Shown piece after piece: positions 9,456-18,398 of a stretch of 64,000 bases of DNA. The stretch comes from Ensifer sp. LC163 (GTDB lineage Bacteria; Pseudomonadota; Alphaproteobacteria; Rhizobiales; Rhizobiaceae). The notes under the pieces are model-generated. The model was not told the DNA's origin. It was given only the letters and a program-made list of their open reading frames with translations, and did not search any database. Positions within the stretch are counted from its first letter, which is position 1, and each line of letters opens with the position of its first letter. The translations under genes and the position numbers were made by a program. The stretch covers positions 62,001 through 126,000 of the forward strand of contig NZ_MBSS01000045.1 of assembly GCF_001695855.1 (NCBI RefSeq), read 5' to 3'.

Positions 9456-10549
9456 CAGCGGCTCCCGTCCAAATCTGACGCAGTAAAGCGGTACCAAACC
9501 AGCCGGATGCGATAATGAATGAGCGTGTCGCAGGAGAGCACGAAGAACAGCAACAGGCCCTGGAAGACGCGGGTGACTTTGTCCGACACCCCGAGCGACA
9601 GCTGTGCTGCTTCGCCGCCGAGATAGGTCAGCGCCAGCACGAGACCGGCCGCAATGATGCCGAGCGGATTGAGCCGGCCGAGAAACGCAACGATGATCGC
9701 GGTAAAGCCGTAGCCGGGCGAGATTACCGGGCGCAGCTGCTGGATCGCACCGCTCACCTCGGAAATGCCGGCAAGCCCCGCAAGCGCGCCTGACAGCAGC
9801 ATCGAAAACCAGATCATGCGCCGGGACGAGAAACCGGCGAAGCGCCCTGCCCGCTCGGATTGCCCGAGAACCGAGATCTCGAAGCCCTTCAGCGTGTAGC
9901 GCATCATGAACCAGACCAGGATCGCCGCAATGATGGCGAAGGCGAAGCCCCAGTGGGTGCGCCCGGACGCGATCAGTTCCGGCAGGATCGCGTCGGCCGC
10001 AAAGCTGCGCGTCTCCGGGAAATTCATGCCCTGCGGGTTGCGCCAGGGGCCGCGCACGATCCAGTCGAGAAAGAGCTGGGCGACATAGACCAGCATCAGG
10101 CTCGTCAGGATCTCGTTGGTGTTCATATGCGCCTTGAGGAAGGCAGGAATGGCGGCGAACAGCGCGCCGCCGAGCATGCCCATCAGCAGCATCAGCGGCA
10201 GCACCAGCGGCGACTGCCACTCGTAAAACACCACCGGCAGAATCGAGCCGGCAATGGCGCCCATGATGAATTGCCCCTCGGCGCCGATGTTCCAGTTGTT
10301 CGATCGGAAACAGACGGAAAGGCCGACGGCGATCAGGATCAGCGGTGCGGCCTTGATCGCCAGTTCGTGCAGCGACCAGACCTCGCTCAACGGCTCGATG
10401 AAGAAGCTGTAGAGCGCCGTGACCGGGTTCTTGCCCAGAAGCGCAAACATGATGCCGCCGAAGATGATCGTCAGCAGGAAGGCGATGAACGGAGATAGGA
10501 TCGAGAACAGCGCCGATATCTTGGCGCGCTTTTCCAGTTCAATGTGCAT
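9455..10549 (-). CDS. ABC transporter permease (BMP/nucleoside type), first subunit
   Basis: 364 aa, about ten hydrophobic segments, BPD_transp_2 family (YufP-like). Markers include RSNNWNIGAEGQFIMGAIAG (about residues 104-123), NEILTSLMLVYVA and GYGFTAIIVAFLGRLNP. It forms the inner-membrane channel with the second permease. Its start overlaps the last 11 bases of the ATPase gene, and its stop overlaps the start of the next permease, so the three are tightly coupled. Confidence 0.92.
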   Translation of the reverse strand: MHIELEKRAKISALFSILSPFIAFLLTIIFGGIMFALLGKNPVTALYSFFIEPLSEVWSLHELAIKAAPLILIAVGLSVCFRSNNWNIGAEGQFIMGAIAGSILPVVFYEWQSPLVLPLMLLMGMLGGALFAAIPAFLKAHMNTNEILTSLMLVYVAQLFLDWIVRGPWRNPQGMNFPETRSFAADAILPELIASGRTHWGFAFAIIAAILVWFMMRYTLKGFEISVLGQSERAGRFAGFSSRRMIWFSMLLSGALAGLAGISEVSGAIQQLRPVISPGYGFTAIIVAFLGRLNPLGIIAAGLVLALTYLGGEAAQLSLGVSDKVTRVFQGLLLFFVLSCDTLIHYRIRLVWYRFTASDLDGSR

Positions 10550-12113
10550 GCACAGCCCCCGTGCCTTCCGTCTTGCCGTACATGCCGCCCATCAGAAGGC
10601 CGATCTTCTCGCGCGAAAGCTCGCGCGCCGGATAGGGATCGGAGAGCCGCCCTTCGCTGATCACCGCGATCTCCGTCGCCACCTCGAAAATCTCGTCAAG
10701 GTCCTGGCTGATCACCAGCACGGCGGACCCGGCCTTGGCGAGATCGACAAGCGCCTGCCGGATCCGGCTTGCGGCACCCGCATCCACCCCCCAGGTCGGC
10801 TGATTGACGATCAGGACGGCCGGTTGGCGGTCGAGCTCGCGACCGACGATGAACTTCTGCAGATTGCCGCCCGAGAGCGATCCGGCCGGCGGGTCTTCCC
10901 CGCTTTTGCGCACGTCCATCGCTTCTGAGATGCGCTTGGTTGCTGTGGTCACCGCATCTCGGCGGATGATGTTGAGGAAGCCGCCGCCGAGGAAGGCTTT
11001 TGCATCGGAGCGGCTTCGCGCAAGCACGAGGTTGTCGGAGAGCGGCATGGCCGAAACCGCCGCATGGCCGTGGCGCTCTTCGGGAACGAAGCCTGCGCCC
11101 ATCAGCCGCCGCGCGTTGATGTTCCTGTTACCAACAGGCTTTTGCCTGATCTGCACCGCAGCGTCGTCCGCAACCGGATACTCGCCGGAAAGCGCATCGA
11201 AAAGCTCGCCCTGGCCGTTGCCGGCCACACCGGCGATCGCCAGCACTTCGCCGGCGCGCACCTTGAGACAGATGTTTTTCAGCGAAACGGCAAACGGCGT
11301 GCGCGCGGAAACGGAAAGGTGGCGGGCTTCCAGTTGCACGTCGCCCTTGGTGCTGGTGCCCTCGGCGGTAACGACCGCGACGTCGCTTCCCACCATCATG
11401 CGTGCCAGAGACGCCGGTGTTTCGGCCTTCGGATCGCAGGCGCCCGTGACCTTACCGTGGCGCAACACGGTCGCGCGGTCGCAGATGCGCTGCACTTCTT
11501 CAAGCCGATGGCTGATATAGAGGACCGAGCGACCTTCCGCCTTGAGCTTGTTCAGCGTTTCGAACAGTCGATCGGCCTCCTGCGGCGTCAGGACCGACGT
11601 CGGCTCGTCGAGAATGATCAGACGCGGGTTCTGTAACAAGGCGCGGACGATCTCGATGCGCTGGCGCTCGCCGACGGAAAGGTCAGCCACGTGCGCCTTG
11701 GGATCGAGCGGCAGGCCATAGGCGTGCGACAGGCGCGAGGCTTCTTCCGCGACCTTGGCGAGCGAGATGTTGCCGTCCATCGACAGCGCGATGTTTTCCG
11801 CGACGGTCAACGCCTCGAACAGCGAAAAATGCTGAAAAACCATGCCGATGCCGAGCTTGCGAGCGGCGGCCGGGCTGGCGACGCGCACGCTGCGCCCCTG
11901 CCAAACGATCTCGCCGGCCGTCGGCGCCAGAACGCCGAACAGCATCTTCACCAGCGTTGATTTTCCGGCGCCGTTTTCGCCGAGAAGGGCGTGGATTTCG
12001 CCCTGGTTGATCTGCAGGTTGATCTCATTGCAGGCTGCAAACGAGCCAAACAATTTCGTCAGGTTGCTCACAGTCAACAACGGACCGTTCGCAGTTGCTC
12101 CCTCAACAGGCAC
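10539..12113 (-). CDS. ABC transporter ATP-binding protein with two nucleotide-binding domains
   Basis: 524 aa, the double-ABC layout of sugar and nucleoside importers (YufO/RbsA-like). First domain: Walker A GENGAGKST (about residues 45-53), signature LSVGERQRIEI, Walker B LIILDEPTSVLTP. Second domain: degenerate Walker A GVAGNGQGELF, signature LSGGNLQKFI, and LIVNQPTWGVDAGA in place of a normal Walker B. The degenerate second site is typical of the family. GTG at 12113 is the first start of the frame and first gene of the four-gene operon that ends with the BMP protein. Confidence 0.93.
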   Translation of the reverse strand: MPVEGATANGPLLTVSNLTKLFGSFAACNEINLQINQGEIHALLGENGAGKSTLVKMLFGVLAPTAGEIVWQGRSVRVASPAAARKLGIGMVFQHFSLFEALTVAENIALSMDGNISLAKVAEEASRLSHAYGLPLDPKAHVADLSVGERQRIEIVRALLQNPRLIILDEPTSVLTPQEADRLFETLNKLKAEGRSVLYISHRLEEVQRICDRATVLRHGKVTGACDPKAETPASLARMMVGSDVAVVTAEGTSTKGDVQLEARHLSVSARTPFAVSLKNICLKVRAGEVLAIAGVAGNGQGELFDALSGEYPVADDAAVQIRQKPVGNRNINARRLMGAGFVPEERHGHAAVSAMPLSDNLVLARSRSDAKAFLGGGFLNIIRRDAVTTATKRISEAMDVRKSGEDPPAGSLSGGNLQKFIVGRELDRQPAVLIVNQPTWGVDAGAASRIRQALVDLAKAGSAVLVISQDLDEIFEVATEIAVISEGRLSDPYPARELSREKIGLLMGGMYGKTEGTGAVHAH

Positions 12114-12162
12114 GCTGCCCTCTTTTCCCCTCTGTCGATCCCAGTCCGCCTTAAGGCTTCGA

Positions 12163-13140
12163 TCAAGGAATCAGCAGTGTTGTTCCACTCGTTTTTCTTG
12201 TCTCAAGATCCGTGTGCGCGCGACCGGCGTCAGCAAGCGGATAAGTCTGATTTATATTGATACGCACTTTGTTGCTTTGCACAATATCAAAGAGGGAATT
12301 TGCACACGCTTCAAGCGCAGGCCGCGTCGACACATAACCGAAGAGTGTCGGACGCGTCGCAAACAGTGACCCCTTCTGCGCCAGAATGCCGATGCTGAAG
12401 GCGTCGACCGGGCCCGACGAGTTGCCGAAGCTCACCCAAAGACCGCGCGATTTCAGGCAATCGAGCGACGCCGGATAGGTGTCCTTCCCGACCGAATCAT
12501 AGACGACATCGACACCCTTGCCGTCCGTCAGTTCCTTGACCCGGGCGACGAAGTTGTCCTTGCGGTAGTTGATGACGTGGTCGTAGCCATGGGCGAGCGC
12601 CAGATCGATCTTGTCCTGCGAGCCGGCCGTACCGATGACGGTTGCGCCCAAAGCCTTTGCCCATTGACCGGCAATCAAGCCGACGCCACCGGCGGCGGCA
12701 TGGAAGAGCAGCGTCGTTTCAGGGCCAACCTGGAATGTCTGGTTGAGCAGATATTGCGCTGTCATGCCCTTCAGCATCATCGCCGCCGCGGTCTCGAGCG
12801 GAATATCGTCTGGAACCTTGACCAGTTGCGAAGCTTCGACGTTGCGCTCGCTGGCATAGGCGCCATCCGACGAGGCATAGGCCACCCGGTCGCCAACGCC
12901 AAAAAGGCTGACGCCATCGCCGACGGCCGTCACGATCCCCGCGCCCTCCTTGCCCGGGACAAAGGGCAGGCCAGCGGCCGACTTGTAGAGCCCGGTGCGG
13001 AAATAGACGTCGATGAAATTCAACCCGACGGCCACCTGGCGGATCTGCACTTCACCCGGCCCCGGCGGCGAGAGCGTAACGCCCTCCAGCTTCAGGACCT
13101 CGGGTCCACCGAGTTCGCGTACGACAATTGCCTGTGCCAT
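12163..13140 (-). CDS. Zinc-independent quinone oxidoreductase (NADPH:quinone reductase)
   Basis: 325 aa, medium-chain dehydrogenase/reductase, Qor-like. Reduces quinones or other enone-type substrates with NADPH. GroES-like domain with GLNFIDVYFRTGLY and PGKEGAGIVTAVG; Rossmann domain from about residue 125 with the nucleotide loop AAAGGVGLIAGQWAKALGA; later DVVYDSVGKDTY and SFGNSSGPVD. No zinc-binding cysteines are visible. It starts 10 bp after the pcs stop, so the two are probably one transcript, although no functional link is known to me. Confidence 0.93.
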   Translation of the reverse strand: MAQAIVVRELGGPEVLKLEGVTLSPPGPGEVQIRQVAVGLNFIDVYFRTGLYKSAAGLPFVPGKEGAGIVTAVGDGVSLFGVGDRVAYASSDGAYASERNVEASQLVKVPDDIPLETAAAMMLKGMTAQYLLNQTFQVGPETTLLFHAAAGGVGLIAGQWAKALGATVIGTAGSQDKIDLALAHGYDHVINYRKDNFVARVKELTDGKGVDVVYDSVGKDTYPASLDCLKSRGLWVSFGNSSGPVDAFSIGILAQKGSLFATRPTLFGYVSTRPALEACANSLFDIVQSNKVRININQTYPLADAGRAHTDLETRKTSGTTLLIP

Positions 13141-13150
13141 CGAAGAGCTC

Positions 13151-13876
13151 CTAGGTCCGGCCGAGCTTGGGGAAAATCTGCAGGACGAAACCGATCACGT
13201 AGAGATAGATGCCTGTCGCAAGAACACCGGTCACCACCCAGGCCGGTGTCTCGAAATGTAGAAGCAGTGCGTACATGCTGAGCGCCGACCAGAGGAGGAA
13301 GATGCCGAGATTCAAGGGCCTCAACCGTTGGACGCGCACCGGATGCAGGAAATTGATCGGCAGGAAGGTTAGCACCACCGACACGAGGACGACGATTGAG
13401 GCGGTCAGTTCGCTTGCCTGAATGACGAAGAGCGTAAAGACGACCATGTTCCAGACCACGGGAAAGCCCGAGAAGAAATATTCGTCCGTCTTCATGCCCA
13501 TGTCGGCATAGTAGATCGCGCTCGAAACGACGATCGCGCCCGCCGCAACGAAGGACCACGGTTCGCCGATCATGCCGCTCTGATAGAGCGCAAAGGCCGG
13601 CAGAAGCACGTAGGTGACATAGTCGATGACGTTGTCGAGCGTGTCGCCCGACCAATTGGGAAGCACTTCCTTGACCCGCACTTTGCGGGCGATCGGACCG
13701 TCGATGCCGTCCACCAGCAAGGCCAGGCCCAGCCACCAGAACATGTCGACGAAGCGGTGCTCAGCTGCGGCGACGACACCAAGAAAAGCGAGGAATGACC
13801 CGGAAGCGGTCAATATGTGCACGGAGAAGGCGCGGATCTCGGCGTAGGGGACTCGTTTGTAGTTGAAAAACTTCAT
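13151..13876 (-). CDS. pcs: Phosphatidylcholine synthase
   Basis: 241 aa, the length of the Sinorhizobium enzyme. An integral membrane CDP-alcohol phosphotransferase that condenses choline with CDP-diacylglycerol to phosphatidylcholine, a lipid needed by rhizobia for normal envelopes and symbiosis. The family motif DG-x2-AR-x(n)-G-x3-D-x3-D is seen from DGIDGPIARK to GDTLDNVIDY (about residues 57-85); about seven further hydrophobic segments follow. Start ATG at 13876 gives the known MKFFNYKRVPYAEIRAF N-terminus; the frame extends 41 codons upstream, without support. Confidence 0.96.
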   Translation of the reverse strand: MKFFNYKRVPYAEIRAFSVHILTASGSFLAFLGVVAAAEHRFVDMFWWLGLALLVDGIDGPIARKVRVKEVLPNWSGDTLDNVIDYVTYVLLPAFALYQSGMIGEPWSFVAAGAIVVSSAIYYADMGMKTDEYFFSGFPVVWNMVVFTLFVIQASELTASIVVLVSVVLTFLPINFLHPVRVQRLRPLNLGIFLLWSALSMYALLLHFETPAWVVTGVLATGIYLYVIGFVLQIFPKLGRT

Positions 13877-14154
13877 CTGCGGACGCCGCCTATCCCCTTG
13901 TGCACTTCGCCAGACAGGGCCGTCACCCCGCCCCAACCGCTTTGGCAGCGCATTGCGCGTAATATGCACCCTTTGCAACGTATCGCCAGCAAAATTCAAG
14001 CACGACTTTGCCCGATGGGGATTGTTCTGTGGACACTTTCAAATTGCTTCTGCGCTGATTCAACCCATTTATTTCGCCTTTGTCGAGGACTAGAAGTAAG
14101 ATCATGTTCAAGACAGCAGGCGCTTGATGGCGCGAGCGAAAGGGTTCTTCCATC

Positions 14155-15366
14155 ATGGATCATTACGACATCGCCGTCGTCGGCGCTGGTCTCGCGGGCT
14201 CTCTGGCAGCGATCGCGCTCGCCGAAGCTGGCTACCGCGTCGCGCTGATTGGACCGGAACCGGCATCGTCCGACGGCCGGACGACCGCGCTGATGGACCA
14301 GTCGATCGAATACCTGAAGAAACTGAGCCTCTGGGAGAAGGTGCAGCCGTCGACGGCACCCCTCTCGACGATGCGCATTCTGGACGGGACTGACCGCCTG
14401 CTGCGGGCGCCGACGGTGAACTTTCGCGCGTCGGAAGTCGGTCTATCGGCCTTCGGCTACAACATTCCGAACGCCCCGTTCCTCGACATTCTGCGCCAGC
14501 GGGCGTCCGAGACCGAAACGCTCGATCGCATGACCGTGTCGGCGGCCGATTTCGACCTCTCCGGCGACAAGGCGCGGATCTCGCTCGATGACGGACGCGA
14601 TATCACGGCCGATCTGGTTGTCGGTGCCGACGGCCGCCGTTCGCCGGTGCGCGAAGCGGCCAAGATTTCCGTCAGCACCTGGTCCTATCCGCAGACCGCC
14701 GTCGTCCTCAACTTCTCGCACGAGCTTCCCCACCAGGACACTTCGACGGAGTTTCACACGGAGAGCGGACCATTCACCCAGGTGCCTCTGCCCGGCAACC
14801 GCTCGAGCCTCGTTTGGGTGCGTAAACCCGAAGATGCCGCAACCACGCTGGCGCTCGACCTGGCCGCACTCTCGCGCGCTGTGGAGGACCGGATGCAGTC
14901 GATCCTCGGCAAGGTCACGGTCGAGGCTGGCCCGCAGTCCTTCCCGCTGTCTGGCATGAGCGCCCATCGCTTCGGCAAGGGCCGGGTCGCGCTTGTTGGC
15001 GAGGCGGCGCACGCCTTCCCGCCGATCGGTGCCCAGGGCCTCAACTTGAGCCTTCGCGATGCGATGACGCTGGTCGATCTGATCGGCGCACCGACGGGCG
15101 GCAACCTTCCGGGCGATATCGGCGACCGTTTTGACAGCCGCCGTCGCCTCGATATTATCAGTCGCACGGCGAGCGTCGACCTCTTGAACCGATCGCTGCT
15201 GTCAAGCTTCCTCCCGGTGCAGGCGTTGCGCGCCGTCGGCCTGCACATCCTCTCGGCAGCAGGACCACTGCGCAGTGTGTTGATGCGCGAGGGCGTACAC
15301 CCCGGCAGCGCGTTTCACGCGCTGAAGGACAGCTTACGGGAAAAGATCGGGCGGAAGAGCGCCTGA
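14155..15366 (+). CDS. UbiH/UbiF-family FAD-dependent ubiquinone hydroxylase
   Basis: 403 aa. A flavoprotein monooxygenase hydroxylating the ubiquinone ring. Visible: the N-terminal Rossmann motif YDIAVVGAGLAGSLAAIALAEAG, the middle DG motif VVGADGRRSPVREAA (about residues 160-174), and the C-terminal FAD-ribityl motif RVALVGEAAHAFPPIGAQGLN (GD-type). Alphaproteobacteria use several UbiH-family enzymes (including UbiL) with different ring positions, so the position is not assigned. Start ATG at 14155 after AAAGGG. Its last 33 bases overlap the convergent transporter gene. Confidence 0.9.
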   Translation: MDHYDIAVVGAGLAGSLAAIALAEAGYRVALIGPEPASSDGRTTALMDQSIEYLKKLSLWEKVQPSTAPLSTMRILDGTDRLLRAPTVNFRASEVGLSAFGYNIPNAPFLDILRQRASETETLDRMTVSAADFDLSGDKARISLDDGRDITADLVVGADGRRSPVREAAKISVSTWSYPQTAVVLNFSHELPHQDTSTEFHTESGPFTQVPLPGNRSSLVWVRKPEDAATTLALDLAALSRAVEDRMQSILGKVTVEAGPQSFPLSGMSAHRFGKGRVALVGEAAHAFPPIGAQGLNLSLRDAMTLVDLIGAPTGGNLPGDIGDRFDSRRRLDIISRTASVDLLNRSLLSSFLPVQALRAVGLHILSAAGPLRSVLMREGVHPGSAFHALKDSLREKIGRKSA

Positions 15367-16296
15367 GCGGATCAGATAGAGCAGCCCGGTTACGGTTGCT
15401 ACCGAGAGCAACGTCGTGATCAGTATGGTCGCCGACGCCCGCTCCTGCCAGACGCCATACTGGTGGCCTATGACAAAGACGTTGGTCGCGGTCGGCAGCG
15501 CCGCCAGCAGCACAGCCGTCTGCACCCAGACCGGATCATAGTTTCCCATCAGGCTGAGCGCGATGAAAACCAGCACCGGATGCAGGATGAGCTTGGCCGG
15601 CACGATGTAGCCGATCTCGATCGGGATGCGCTTGATTGGCCGGAGCGCCAGTGTCACGCCCATGGCAAACAGCGCGCAGGGTGCGGCCGCCTGCGCCAGA
15701 TAGTCGATCAGCCGCTGCACCGGCAGCGGCGGCTGGACGGCAAAGAATGCCGCTGCGACCCCGGCAAAGGTAGACAGGATGAACGGGTGCAGGATGATCC
15801 TGCGGGCGATGCCAAAGGCAAGAACCGCAGCGTTTTCCTTTCGCCCACCCGAAAGCACCATCATCGCCGGCGCCACGGTAAAGTGTGCCGCATTCTCGAA
15901 GCAGAAGATCAGTGCGACCGGCACTGCCGCCGCGTCACCCAGCGCCAGCAATGCCAGGCCCGGCCCCATATATCCGATATTGCCATAGGCTGCGGCAAAC
16001 CCCTGTATTGTCGCCTCGCCGATGGAATTGCGCCGCACGAAAAGACCGACGATGAAGATCAGCGAAAAGACGACATAGGTCGCACCGACGCTCGTCAGGA
16101 TGAAATCGGCGCGCGTCAGCTGCTCGATCGGCGTTCGCGACACCAGCTTGAAGAACAGCGCCGGCAAAGCGAGATAGATGATGAAGGTGTTCAGCCACCC
16201 CATCGCCTCGCCCGGATGCTCGACCAAGCGGGCCGTGAGATAGCCGAGAAAGATCAGCCCGAAGAACGGCAGCACCAGGCCAGCAATTTCCGTCAT
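15334..16296 (-). CDS. AEC-family (auxin efflux carrier type) transporter
   Basis: 320 aa, about ten hydrophobic helices arranged as two five-helix halves separated near residues 150-170, which is typical for the AEC family (YwkB/MdcF-like; export of malonate, malate or other weak acids). Start MTEIAGLVLPFFGLIFLGY; conserved GNIGYMGPGLALLALG in the first half. The substrate cannot be told. The 3' end overlaps the convergent ubiquinone hydroxylase gene by 33 bp. Confidence 0.88.
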   Translation of the reverse strand: MTEIAGLVLPFFGLIFLGYLTARLVEHPGEAMGWLNTFIIYLALPALFFKLVSRTPIEQLTRADFILTSVGATYVVFSLIFIVGLFVRRNSIGEATIQGFAAAYGNIGYMGPGLALLALGDAAAVPVALIFCFENAAHFTVAPAMMVLSGGRKENAAVLAFGIARRIILHPFILSTFAGVAAAFFAVQPPLPVQRLIDYLAQAAAPCALFAMGVTLALRPIKRIPIEIGYIVPAKLILHPVLVFIALSLMGNYDPVWVQTAVLLAALPTATNVFVIGHQYGVWQERASATILITTLLSVATVTGLLYLIRSGALPPDLFP

Positions 16297-16503
16297 GCCT
16301 CTCCTCGACCATGCTCATGCGTGCACTGAAGGCGACTAATCCCCCAAAGCCCAATCGCCGTCGCGGTATCCACGCTTTGGGCACGGTACTCGCGCGCCCT
16401 GCACAATCGGGCCTGATCAACCCAATAGCATCAACCCGATCGATTCCAATAGGTTGAGGCGCAACCGGCGAAGCCCAATCCCCTCCATTGATCCGCTGGA
16501 GAC

Positions 16504-17268
16504 CTAGCCGATTTTCATCAGAATCGGGAACGTCTGCTGGAACCAGATGGCGACGGAACTGATGAAACCGAAGAGGAAAGCAAGGCCGGCCAGCACCAGA
16601 AGCGCGCCCATCAGTTTTTCGACGAGGCCAAGGTGGCGGCGGAATCGCAGGAGAAAGCGCATGAAAGCACCGGAAAAACCGGCGGCGATCCAGAACGGTA
16701 TGGCAAGCCCGAGCGAATAGACGGCCAGAAGCATGGCACCGTCCGTGACCGTATCGCGCGCAGCCGCAACGCCGAGAATCGTGCCGAGCACCGGACCGAT
16801 GCACGGCGTCCAGCCGAAGGCGAAGGCAAGGCCCATGATATAGGCGCCCGACAGCGTCGCCGGCTTGCCGCCGCCTTGAAACCGCGCCTCGCGCGCAAGC
16901 AGGCCGATCTTGAAAACACCGAGGAAATGCAGGCCCATGATGATGATGATCACGCCGCCGATACGCGACAGCAGATCCATTTGCTGGCGCAAAAGCAGGC
17001 CGATCGAGGATGCGCCGGCACCAAGCGACACGAACACGGTTGCGAAGCCGAGCGTGAACAGAAGGGCTGCCGGCAGAACGGCGCGCCGGGTGCTGCGGGC
17101 TGAAACCGCCTCGCCGCTTCGAAACTGATCGACTGACACCCCGGCCATATAGCAGAGATAGGGCGGCACAAGCGGCAGGACACAGGGCGAAAGGAAGGAC
17201 AGCGCGCCAGCGAGAATGGCGGTCCAGATCGAAATATCGGCAATCGACAACGGCAAGAACTCCGGCAT
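16504..17268 (-). CDS. ccdA: Cytochrome c biogenesis / thiol-disulfide transporter CcdA
   Basis: 254 aa, six transmembrane helices. CcdA carries reducing power from cytoplasmic thioredoxin to periplasmic thiols, e.g. for apocytochrome c. The two reactive cysteines are visible in the first helix (LSPCVLPLVPPY, about residue 30) and fourth helix (FGWTPCIGPVLG, about residue 155). GWTPC-IGP is diagnostic. The 207 bp on its 3' side, up to the AEC transporter start, contains nothing recognised. Confidence 0.94.
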   Translation of the reverse strand: MPEFLPLSIADISIWTAILAGALSFLSPCVLPLVPPYLCYMAGVSVDQFRSGEAVSARSTRRAVLPAALLFTLGFATVFVSLGAGASSIGLLLRQQMDLLSRIGGVIIIIMGLHFLGVFKIGLLAREARFQGGGKPATLSGAYIMGLAFAFGWTPCIGPVLGTILGVAAARDTVTDGAMLLAVYSLGLAIPFWIAAGFSGAFMRFLLRFRRHLGLVEKLMGALLVLAGLAFLFGFISSVAIWFQQTFPILMKIG

Positions 17269-17441
17269 GCGGTATTTGGGCCATTCCTTAGCCGCATGGT
17301 CGCGATGATACCAATCACCTTTTGGCGATCATTGCGCCATGCACCATTTCTTCACGAAAGCAGTAATTTTTGGGTTGACCGGCGGGAAGCTCAAGTGCAT
17401 ATGTCCGCCCACTTCCGCCGGGCCTCACGGTCGCGGCTAGG

Positions 17442-17517
17442 GAGCGCGTAGCTCAGCCGGTAGAGCAACTGACTTTTAATCAGTAGGTCCAGGGTTCGAA
17501 TCCCTGCGCGCTCACCA
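17442..17517 (+). tRNA. tRNA-Lys (anticodon TTT)
   Basis: 76 nt cloverleaf with encoded CCA. Acceptor GAGCGCG / CGCGCTC, D stem GCTC/GAGC, anticodon stem ACTGA / TCAGT around CTTTTAA, T arm CAGGG-TTCGAAT-CCCTG, discriminator A. A decayed integrase fragment starts 15 bp downstream, so this tRNA served as an integration site in the past. Confidence 0.98.
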
Positions 17518-17531
17518 TCAACGCTTTGATT

Positions 17532-17798
17532 TCATTGCATTTTCTGGATTATTCGGATATTCCACCCGACTTTTTCCGACACGTCCGACATCCCCCAAAA
17601 ATGTCGTAAGCAACGACATTGTACGCATACTCTGATCGCTGTTTCTCCATGACCGTCGTACCAGGTAACCATCTTGTCGATCGCTGTGGTCGCCATTTCC
17701 GGGTGAAGGGCGAGGTAGTGTCTCAGGATCTGGTGGGCGCCCTGGAGCGAATGGCCTGTGACCGAGCAGATCTCGGGCGGCGTGGCGCTTGACCGCAT
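17532..17798 (-). pseudogene. Remnant of a phage-type tyrosine integrase (C-terminal part)
   Basis: On the minus strand, next to tRNA-Lys, about 88 codons read like the end of a tyrosine recombinase: TPPEICSVTGHSLQGAHQIL followed by RHYLALHPEMATTAIDKM. This is the conserved GHS region with the catalytic Tyr in HY. The frame is closed by a stop within a few codons upstream and the arginine-containing catalytic boxes are gone, so it is a relic. Its catalytic end points at the tRNA, the orientation expected for an element that integrated there. Confidence 0.7.
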
Positions 17799-18073
17799 TG
17801 TCGGAGCTCGACGCTCTCCTTAGGAATGCCGCTCCGAGCAATGAATGGCGTATCTGGGAGCAGTTTGCCCCCGGCGGGTTACCGTTGTTCGAGCTATCCC
17901 AGCAGCGAACGTGAGCGGCGACTCGGATGAGAGGCCACGCAGCGCGCCGGCCACCTTCAGGAATCGGCACTATCGACAATCGTACACATTGCGTAGATGC
18001 TGAACCTCATGCCGAGGATGCAAAGACGCGTATCAGGATAACCCAGATTGATATCGAGCAAAGGGATGAAAGC

Positions 18074-18328
18074 ATGAGAAAGCTTATCATTGCGGTTGGA
18101 ATGATTGGTACCCTCGCGTCCTGCACTCAGACAGAGCGAGGGACCGCTATCGGTGCAGGAACCGGCGCAATAATCGGGGGCGTGGTGAGCGACAGCTGGG
18201 GCGGCGCGGCTATCGGCGCTGTGGCCGGTGGGATCATGGGCAACCTGATTGGCCGTTCCCGGGAGCGCGAAGGCTATTGTATCTATCGCGATCGCTACGG
18301 CCGCCGATTCGAGGCACGCTGCCGATAA
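18074..18328 (+). CDS. Small glycine-zipper lipoprotein
   Basis: 84 aa. Lipobox LASC gives a predicted lipoprotein with mature Cys near residue 17. The middle is a glycine zipper (GTAIGAGTGAIIGG, then GAAIGAVAGGIMGNLIG), as in OsmB and 17-kDa-antigen-like proteins that insert in the envelope. The C-terminus is basic with two Cys (GYCIYRDRYGRRFEARC). Start ATG at 18074 is chosen for the signal peptide MRKLIIAVGMIG; a longer frame upstream runs through relic DNA. Function unknown. Confidence 0.85.
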   Translation: MRKLIIAVGMIGTLASCTQTERGTAIGAGTGAIIGGVVSDSWGGAAIGAVAGGIMGNLIGRSREREGYCIYRDRYGRRFEARCR

Positions 18329-18398
18329 TAGCCGACCAGGTGTCCGATTGCACGACCGCCAAGCATAGCTAGCGAAGGATTCGGTGCGCTCACCGCCT

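Noticed and set aside
8535-10220. 561-codon minus-strand frame containing the second permease
   Set aside because: The first 255 codons are the first permease gene read out of frame; ATG 9455 coupled to the preceding stop is the real start.
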